From: Streptobacillus ratti
GTDB lineage: Bacteria; Fusobacteriota; Fusobacteriia; Fusobacteriales; Leptotrichiaceae
Length of the DNA: 32,325 nucleotides
NCBI RefSeq assembly: GCF_001891165.1
Contig: NZ_LKKW01000015.1
Location: forward strand, 1 to 32,325
Reading direction: 5' to 3'
The notes under the pieces were generated by a model. That model saw only the letters and a list, made by a program, of their open reading frames with translations, did no database searches and had not been told where the DNA came from. Positions 25,562-32,325 of this stretch are shown here, piece after piece. How positions within the stretch are numbered: position 1 is the first letter of the stretch; every line of letters starts with the position of its first letter. Made by a program: the position numbers and the translations under genes.

Positions 25562-27295
25562 CTATTCTTTAAATATATATAATCTTGCCTCTTGTAATAA
25601 TTTTCTATGCGATGAATAAGTTAATATCTTTAATGCGTCTCCATAACTACACCATTTATATTCACTAATTTCTCCTATATCAATTAATACATTATGACTA
25701 ATAGCTCTAGCTAAGAAAAAAGTAACATATTTCAATTCTCCTGTATTTGTAATATATGAAATATCTTTTTGGAAATTTTCAGAATCTATTATTATAGTTT
25801 CAAGATTTGTTTCTTCTTTAATTTCTCTAATAGCTGTCATTACTTTAGTTTCATTATCTTCTATATGACCTTTTGGAAATCCCCAATTACCTCCTAATAT
25901 TTTAACTAATAAAAATTCAATATTATTATCCTTATTTACTCTATATACAATCCCACCTGCTGAAGATACTTTAACTACATTAAATTTTACATCATATTTA
26001 TTTTTAATATATTCAATAATATCTTCTTTTTTATTATTTAAATTCCCTTCATTAACATGTTTATATATATCTTGTCTTATAGACTCTTTACTTATTTCAG
26101 TATCTAGTCCTATGTTGTATAAATCAACTAAATTAATATCTAAATCATTGATAAATACTACTTCTCCCTCAAAATATATTGATTGTATTCTACTTAACAA
26201 TTCTAAAGTTTTTTTCATTATTTCGTTATAATTATCATTATGATGATGAATAAAAGAAATAAAATTAAGTAATTTAGAAACATTTTTATTATTTCTAAAT
26301 TCAAATAACATTCTTTTTACAGTTTCCTTATTTATCGCTCTACTTACTATATTACTATAATAAATGAGATTTTTAACTAAAATAATATCTGTCATATTCA
26401 AACCAATTTTTTTTAAGTATGATTCTGCAATTATCATACTATTTACTAAAAATTTATTATCATCTAATGTATTTTTACCTGAATATAGAAAAAGTATTGC
26501 ATATCCTATTGTTTTATCCTCAAAAACATTATATTTGCAATATACATTATATGTATTTATAATATTTTTAATAGTGGTATTATCTAAATTATCTATAGAT
26601 AATTCAGGAATAAAAAATCTAAATAAATCATTATCTAACATTATTTTTAAAGCTTTGTATGAATATCTATCAAATAAGATTTTATCCAATAATTTACCAA
26701 ACCCACTTATACTTACATTAAGTTTTCTATGATTTTTAAAATTAGATATTGCATTTTTTGTTTCACATGATAATTTAAAATTATATTTTGAAACTAAATA
26801 CAAGGCTCTATATATTCTTGTGTTATCTTCAGCAAGTCTAAGTGCCTTATCTTCTCCTATAATATTTAATTCAAGATTTTCAATATCTTTAATTGAACCA
26901 TATTTATCTATTAAACCTTTATTATTGTTGTAAGCTAAAGCATTTACAGTAAAATCTCTTCTCGATAAATCTTCTTCAATATTTTCTACAAATTCAAAAT
27001 TTTGTGGATTTCTACCGTCTAATACTCCATTTTCTTTTCTAAATCTTGCAATCTCTATTTTATATTCATCAACTTGTATTGATATAACTTGATATCTTTC
27101 AGAAATTATTATCGGACTATACTCGCTTAAAATATGTAATAATTCTTCCATGGGAATATTAGTTGCCATATCAAAATCAGTAGGTTTAAATCCTAAAAAT
27201 ATATCTCTTAATGCTCCACCTACTAAATATCCCTCTCCATATTCATTTAAAATATTTAATATAAATTGCAATCTTTCATCTAAATTTATGTACAT
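25562..27295 (-). CDS. CCA tRNA nucleotidyltransferase fused to a Nudix hydrolase domain
   Basis: The N-terminal 420 or so residues form a class II nucleotidyltransferase that adds or repairs the tRNA CCA end: GGALRD (26-31), catalytic DFD (Asp40, Asp42), EIARFRKE, RRDFTVNALA (about 112-121), IDKYGSIKDI and RIYRALYLVSK (about 160-170). The middle (about 250-420) is helical, like the tail or HD region, but I see no intact HD motif. From 441 to 577 there is a Nudix domain resembling Ap4A hydrolases: SSAGGIVYRV, WGFPKGHIED, then Gly476, Glu482, Arg490, Glu491, Glu494 and Glu495 of the Nudix box, with Asn497 replacing the final Gly. No stop or shift separates the parts. AGGAAT precedes the start. 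The Nudix part might clear nucleotides or caps; its role is unknown. It might also be a poly(A) polymerase, but context favours CCA. Confidence 0.9.
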   Translation of the reverse strand: MYINLDERLQFILNILNEYGEGYLVGGALRDIFLGFKPTDFDMATNIPMEELLHILSEYSPIIISERYQVISIQVDEYKIEIARFRKENGVLDGRNPQNFEFVENIEEDLSRRDFTVNALAYNNNKGLIDKYGSIKDIENLELNIIGEDKALRLAEDNTRIYRALYLVSKYNFKLSCETKNAISNFKNHRKLNVSISGFGKLLDKILFDRYSYKALKIMLDNDLFRFFIPELSIDNLDNTTIKNIINTYNVYCKYNVFEDKTIGYAILFLYSGKNTLDDNKFLVNSMIIAESYLKKIGLNMTDIILVKNLIYYSNIVSRAINKETVKRMLFEFRNNKNVSKLLNFISFIHHHNDNYNEIMKKTLELLSRIQSIYFEGEVVFINDLDINLVDLYNIGLDTEISKESIRQDIYKHVNEGNLNNKKEDIIEYIKNKYDVKFNVVKVSSAGGIVYRVNKDNNIEFLLVKILGGNWGFPKGHIEDNETKVMTAIREIKEETNLETIIIDSENFQKDISYITNTGELKYVTFFLARAISHNVLIDIGEISEYKWCSYGDALKILTYSSHRKLLQEARLYIFKE

Positions 27296-27304
27296 ATTAT
27301 ATTC

Positions 27305-28573
27305 CTACTTTTTTCTAAATTTTATCATATAAAATCCATCTAAATACTTATTTTCATATGAAATTAAATTACCACCAAACTCATCTTTTATTATCTTTAT
27401 ATCTTTAGGAAAATCTACGTTTATAACTTCAAGGTTGCTATATTTTTCAAGAAAATATGACACATTATTAGTATTTTCATTTTCAAGTATGGTACATGTA
27501 CTATATACTATCTCTCCACCTTGTTTTAGTAACTTATATGTATTATCAAATATTTTCTTTTGTAATTTTTTTATTGATTTAATAACCTTTAAGTCTATTT
27601 CATAAACTTTTTCAGGCTTTTTAGTTAAAACACCTAATCCAGAACATGGAACATCAAGTAATATTTTATCATACATACCCTCTGAAAATTCTCTACCATC
27701 AGCTAATAAAGCAGTAAAATTAGTATACTTCTTTTCAAATTCTTTAAGCATTTTTACTTTATGTTCGTGTATATCTGTTGCTACTAATTTTTTAGGATTG
27801 TATTTTTGTAATATTGCAAGAGATTTACCACCAGGTGCAGCTGCAACATCTAATACTACATCTTCACTACTTGGTGCCAACATATCTACAACTAATAAAG
27901 AAGAACCATCTTGTATCACTATATCTTCTGTTAAATAAGCTTTTGTTTTAAGTACATTATTGTTATTTAAATAATATACATCTGATACATTAAATAGTAT
28001 TTCTGTACCTATAATTTCTAATAATTTTTTAAAATCTTCAACAGATAAATTTTTATGGTTAACTCTTACCGAAAAAGTGCTTTTTTCTTTATATCTTTTT
28101 AAAACTTCTCTAAAGTTATCTTCTCCAAATTGATTTCTAACTTTATCATAAAACCATGTTGGATAAGACATTTTAATATTTTCTGGAGTATCATTAAAAA
28201 TTTCATCTTTTTTTCTAACAAAATTTCTTAATGTTGAGTTAATGAAATTAGCTTGATATATATTTCCCTCTTTCCCAAGCTCAACAGCTTCATATATTAT
28301 TCCGGCTACATCTGCATCAGTATACATTATCTGAGCTATACTTAATCTTAATATTTGTTTTGTTTTTCTCTTAATACTTCTAGCTAATTTTGAAATTACA
28401 TAATCAATATACATTAAATTTTTCAAAGTAACATTTAACATATTATTTAAAAATGCTTTTTCACCTTTAGTATATGAATTATTTTCAAACATATATTTTA
28501 ATTGTAAATTACTATATTTTTTGTTTTCTATTACTTCATCAAGTAATAATATCAAATCTTTTTTAATTTTCAT
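27305..28573 (-). CDS. rsmB: 16S rRNA (cytosine967-C5)-methyltransferase RsmB
   Basis: This enzyme methylates C967 of 16S rRNA with SAM. The 422-residue protein has the NusB-like N-terminal helical domain (LLLDEVIENKKYSN...IYEAVELGK) and the catalytic Rossmann domain with SAM motif DVAAAPGGKS (about 242-251), DVPCSGLG with the release cysteine (310) and STCTI with the catalytic cysteine (360). The length is normal (about 430). I chose the ATG at 28571-28573, seven bases after GGAG; the longer frame to 28594 overlaps the upstream gene by 32 bases. It still overlaps that gene by 11 bases, suggesting coupled translation. Confidence 0.95.
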   Translation of the reverse strand: MKIKKDLILLLDEVIENKKYSNLQLKYMFENNSYTKGEKAFLNNMLNVTLKNLMYIDYVISKLARSIKRKTKQILRLSIAQIMYTDADVAGIIYEAVELGKEGNIYQANFINSTLRNFVRKKDEIFNDTPENIKMSYPTWFYDKVRNQFGEDNFREVLKRYKEKSTFSVRVNHKNLSVEDFKKLLEIIGTEILFNVSDVYYLNNNNVLKTKAYLTEDIVIQDGSSLLVVDMLAPSSEDVVLDVAAAPGGKSLAILQKYNPKKLVATDIHEHKVKMLKEFEKKYTNFTALLADGREFSEGMYDKILLDVPCSGLGVLTKKPEKVYEIDLKVIKSIKKLQKKIFDNTYKLLKQGGEIVYSTCTILENENTNNVSYFLEKYSNLEVINVDFPKDIKIIKDEFGGNLISYENKYLDGFYMIKFRKK

Positions 28574-29084
28574 TCTTACTCTCCATAAAATCAAATATCA
28601 TCAATAATATTATTCCAAATATATATACCTTAGGTATTAAAAATGTTATTACTTCTACATACAGGCATATACCAAAAAAAGCATTCATTAATGGAATGAA
28701 TATATATTTTTTCTTTCCTAAATCATGTAAATGATATATTGTTAATAGGCTTGTTATAAAATAGATAAACCTAACAAAAAATATTAATATTGATAAATAG
28801 TAATTTTTAATTATCATATCACTTAAGTAAAATGATGATGACAAAGCTGCTTCAAAAAGAAATGCAATAAAAGTTGTAGTAATAAGCATAGTATATGTAG
28901 ATTTACTCTTACTTTTTATAGTTAATAAAAAATCAAAATTTGTATATGTTACTGCCATCATAAAAATTAATCCTGATACAAACATAACTAAATTTGAGTT
29001 TGGCATACTACATACTATATGGTATAAAAAAGCAATAAAAACAGCTATAAATCTATACTTATTTTTAATTATTATTTCTTTCAA
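28563..29084 (-). CDS. Multi-pass membrane protein, unknown
   Basis: This 173-residue protein has about five hydrophobic helices separated by short loops, with a basic loop (TIKSKSKSTY) after the second. It starts probably at the TTG 29082-29084, because GGTGAG lies five bases before it and the upstream stop codon (29086-29088) is directly adjacent; a GTG at 29093 and an ATG at 29111 are also in frame but overlap the SD or the upstream gene. It ends 11 bases inside rsmB. I recognise no family and no catalytic residues. The helix count and length are compatible with a small integral-membrane regulator or YhhN-like protein, but this is a guess. Confidence 0.65.
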   Translation of the reverse strand: MKEIIIKNKYRFIAVFIAFLYHIVCSMPNSNLVMFVSGLIFMMAVTYTNFDFLLTIKSKSKSTYTMLITTTFIAFLFEAALSSSFYLSDMIIKNYYLSILIFFVRFIYFITSLLTIYHLHDLGKKKYIFIPLMNAFFGICLYVEVITFLIPKVYIFGIILLMIFDFMESKNEN

Positions 29085-29085
29085 A

Positions 29086-30876
29086 CTACTCACCTCTATT
29101 TTCAAAAACAAAATTAATTAATCTTCTAATTTCTGGATTATCAAATATTTGAAGATTTTTTTCATAAAATATATTCTTATATTCTAAATCATATTCTATT
29201 TTATATATATTCATAAAATGTACAATAGATAATGCTATTAATAATTCATCTTCATTTTTAATTTTTGAAATATAGTAATTTAATAAGTATAGTAAATTCC
29301 ATTTTCTATATACATTATTAGCATCAAAGTCAAAGAATAATCCTAATCTCTTAGAACAGTTATATATATCTTCTATTTCAAGAATAGATTGTAAATCAAA
29401 GACTTTTATTCCAAAACATTCTTTTATACTATCTATATATTCTCTAGCTATATCAGCCTCATTATTTTCTACTTTAGTTGGTGATATAATTTTAAAGATT
29501 TCTTTTTTTACACAATCATATCCATATATACTTAAAAGTTTATCCCCTGAATTTTCTTCTTCAAATAAACCTGTAATTATATGTTTTAACTTTGGATTTG
29601 CATTACTAATACCCTCAAAGAATTTTTCATCATAATCTCTAATTTTTTCTTTAATTGATATATCATCTTTACTTAAAGTTATTTGCATTTTTACATCTGT
29701 AGATCTATACACTTTTTCTAATAAAAGTATAGGTAGTGTATTTATAAACGCTGATTCTTTATCACTTAATTTATCAAGTAATGAAGTTGCTATTGGTAAA
29801 AACATAACATTTTTTTCAGAACTTTTTTCTACCAATAATTTTTCATCTCTATTTAATATATAGTAAGACATAAGATGTGATATATTAAAGTATTTCACTT
29901 CTCCCACTTCTTTACCATTTATTAATGATTCATAACTTGCTGGTAATTCTGACTTAAATTTTAATTTTAAATATTCTTCTTCATAATAGGCTATAGTCTT
30001 AATCATTTCTTTATAGTATCTTCTATAGATGTATAATTCATTTGTAAGTTTTAATCCATCTTCATATCTCAGCATTTCTTTATAAAATTTAAGTACAAGT
30101 TTTGTAAATTGTATATCCTTTTTTTCTACTGAGTATCTAATTAATATATGATTTTCAAATTCTATATATTGCTTATTTTTAAATAATATATCTGTAACTT
30201 CAGTAATAACATCTGTTCTGTAATTACCGTGATTTAAAGCTTTAACTATATAATTATTTGCTTTATTATAGTTTCCGTTAGCATATTCTACTTCAGAAAA
30301 ATATATTGAAAGCTTATATGCCCCCTCTAAATCTGATAAAGTCTGCATATACTTATCTTGTATATCATAGTTTTTATTCTTAAATATTTCTTTAAATTCC
30401 CCTATTAATTTATCATTATTTGGATATGAATAAAGACCCTCTAAAATAGTTTCAACGTATTCTATATCTAATCCTGTATAAAGTAAAGAAAGTCCATAAT
30501 AATAGTACATCATTTGACTCATTTCACCTTTATAGTTCTCATATAGTTCCACAATTTCATTATAAACTGATGATTGGAAATATATTTCTGTTAATACCTC
30601 TGTAGACCTTTTAGAATTTTCTTCCATTTCTCTAAATTTTAAAGTAGGTTCTAATAATTCTTCATATACATTATAATTTAATCCAACTAATATTAAATTA
30701 TATAGCATTTCTTTATTATTAATATTTTGGTCAATTTTTGGTATTAAAAATTTTTTTATCCAATCTTCTTTAACAACTATTATTTCTTCACCTTTTTCAT
30801 CATCATATACTTTGATTTTTTCTTTTTCAACTATTTCTTTTTGTTTTTCACTTTTTTTGAACCAGTCCCAAAACAT
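29086..30876 (-). CDS. Large cytoplasmic helical-repeat protein, unknown
   Basis: This 596-residue protein has no signal peptide or membrane segment. It begins with an amphipathic, tryptophan-rich end (MFWDWFKKSEKQ) and a charged linker. Then come many pairs of helices with Tyr, Asn and Gly at the turns (for example YYYYGLSLLYTG and YFSEVEYANGNYNKANNYIVKALNHGNY), as in TPR or similar solenoids. The last 200 residues are less repetitive. I recognise no enzyme motif or named family. GGAGG lies six bases before the ATG. It sits 9 bases after mnmA and one base before the membrane-protein gene, and so shares their message; a scaffold that brings proteins together is the obvious inference, but only that. 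Confidence 0.75.
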   Translation of the reverse strand: MFWDWFKKSEKQKEIVEKEKIKVYDDEKGEEIIVVKEDWIKKFLIPKIDQNINNKEMLYNLILVGLNYNVYEELLEPTLKFREMEENSKRSTEVLTEIYFQSSVYNEIVELYENYKGEMSQMMYYYYGLSLLYTGLDIEYVETILEGLYSYPNNDKLIGEFKEIFKNKNYDIQDKYMQTLSDLEGAYKLSIYFSEVEYANGNYNKANNYIVKALNHGNYRTDVITEVTDILFKNKQYIEFENHILIRYSVEKKDIQFTKLVLKFYKEMLRYEDGLKLTNELYIYRRYYKEMIKTIAYYEEEYLKLKFKSELPASYESLINGKEVGEVKYFNISHLMSYYILNRDEKLLVEKSSEKNVMFLPIATSLLDKLSDKESAFINTLPILLLEKVYRSTDVKMQITLSKDDISIKEKIRDYDEKFFEGISNANPKLKHIITGLFEEENSGDKLLSIYGYDCVKKEIFKIISPTKVENNEADIAREYIDSIKECFGIKVFDLQSILEIEDIYNCSKRLGLFFDFDANNVYRKWNLLYLLNYYISKIKNEDELLIALSIVHFMNIYKIEYDLEYKNIFYEKNLQIFDNPEIRRLINFVFENRGE

Positions 30877-30885
30877 TTTTACCTC

Positions 30886-31989
<1,104 letters not shown>

Positions 31990-32002
31990 TTAGACTAATT
32001 TT

Positions 32003-32032
32003 ATTATACTATATTTTACCCTACATTTACAA
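32003..32032 (-). promoter_or_regulatory. Promoter of the mnmA-trmD run
   Basis: A perfect -10 TATAAT (32003-32008) and -35 TTGTAA (32027-32032) are 18 bases apart, about 40 bases upstream of the mnmA ATG. The insertion sequence ends only 28 bases upstream of the -35, so the element may have replaced any upstream activator site. Confidence 0.6.
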
Positions 32033-32060
32033 CAACAAAGCCTTTTAAAATTATTTTTTT

Positions 32061-32325
32061 TGTTTAGTTGTCAAACATATGTAACAAAATATTTAAAAAG
32101 TTTCTGTATAAGTGTGTAATTAACCACTTAGTCACCTTTTTTACATTTTTATTAATTTGTTAAACTATTTTGATACTCTCTTACTACCTCATTCGGACTC
32201 TTAAAGTTTAGTACTTTTCTCCTTATATTATTATATCTACTACAATACTTTTTTACTCCTCTTTTTAACTCCTCTATACTCCTAAATACTCTCCTTAAAT
32301 AATACTTACTATCCTCCCTATGACT
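32061..32325 (-). mobile_element. Insertion sequence end (IS3/IS481-like), right copy
   Basis: The element enters from the right edge and ends at 32061, with TG as its outermost bases. It holds the last 57 codons of a transposase and about 90 bases of 3' non-coding sequence. The terminal 34 bases (32061-32094) are repeated exactly, in inverted orientation, at 1-34, which marks the element's boundary. A target duplication cannot be tested because the other ends are outside the window. Confidence 0.85.
32152..32325 (-). CDS. Transposase C-terminus (partial, IS3/IS481-like rve integrase)
   Basis: The reading frame is open from the right edge to a TAA at 32152-32154 and gives 57 residues. They include SHREDSKYYLRRVF near the start and NFKSPNEVVREY near the end. 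These resemble the last part of rve-type DDE transposases, where S-H-R-x-D follows the third catalytic residue and a 'W/F-x-S-P-x-E' box comes near the C-terminus. The catalytic triad itself is outside the window. I cannot decide between the IS3 (OrfB) and IS481 families from this fragment. The many arginines written AGA/AGG match the A/T-rich neighbours. Confidence 0.8.
   Translation of the reverse strand, partial: SHREDSKYYLRRVFRSIEELKRGVKKYCSRYNNIRRKVLNFKSPNEVVREYQNSLTN

Noticed and set aside
26364-26732. Plus-strand ORF of 122 codons inside the CCA-Nudix gene
   Set aside because: It lies wholly antisense to a well-supported enzyme, and has no recognisable motif or ribosome site.

Overview
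The window is about three-quarters A+T. All supported genes lie on the minus strand and are tightly packed, so transcription runs from high to low coordinates. The gene content fits a Gram-negative (diderm), rod-shaped bacterium of the Fusobacteriota. Leptotrichiaceae (Streptobacillus/Sneathia-like) is the best guess, but this is inferred from composition and protein style and no marker proves it. The envelope evidence is two very large secreted beta-barrel proteins (one ending in the aromatic residue typical of outer-membrane proteins), a Lol-type lipoprotein exporter and MreC.

Reading with transcription: (1) 32325-32061 is the 3' end of an IS3/IS481-type insertion sequence. (2) 31965-22718 is a run of ten genes with gaps of 1-9 bases or short overlaps. 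It is mostly RNA maturation: mnmA, a repeat-like protein, a membrane protein, rsmB, a CCA-adding enzyme fused to a Nudix domain, a SPOUT RNA methyltransferase, a lone DhaM-type PTS domain, a membrane protein, rimM and trmD. (3) 22678-18100 starts at a promoter inside the end of trmD and carries a periplasmic ankyrin protein, PTS enzyme I, a small membrane protein, a DJ-1/PfpI protein and an M29 aminopeptidase, ending in a clear terminator. (4) 17830-13856 is a single 1324-residue outer-membrane barrel gene with an unusual hairpin between its ribosome binding site and start codon. (5) 13649-6178 is another long run: groES, groEL, mreC, a LolA-like protein, recO, a PTS IIA protein, nrdR, an FtsB/DivIC-like protein, a membrane protein, and a LolC/E-like permease with LolD. 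(6) 6114-4874 holds short units: hpf, a Dps ferritin under a PerR/Fur-like operator, and a small unknown. (7) 4688-2190 is mtnN, a repeat-bearing membrane protein, a 45-residue ORF and a diacylglycerol glucosyltransferase-like gene. (8) 1973-1 is a second outer-membrane barrel gene. Its promoter has nine G in a row between -35 and -10, and its 3' end runs into an insertion-sequence end.

The most interesting observations are the poly-G promoter spacer (a likely phase-variation switch), the identical 35-base sequence in inverted orientation at both ends of the window with the left copy truncating the first barrel gene, the SD-hairpin-start arrangement of the 1324-residue barrel, the near-perfect PerR/Fur-like operator at dps, the CCA-Nudix fusion, and a 42-bp in-frame tandem repeat. 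I found no CRISPR array, rRNA, tRNA, prophage or recognisable defence system. No gene-free stretch exceeds 300 bases.
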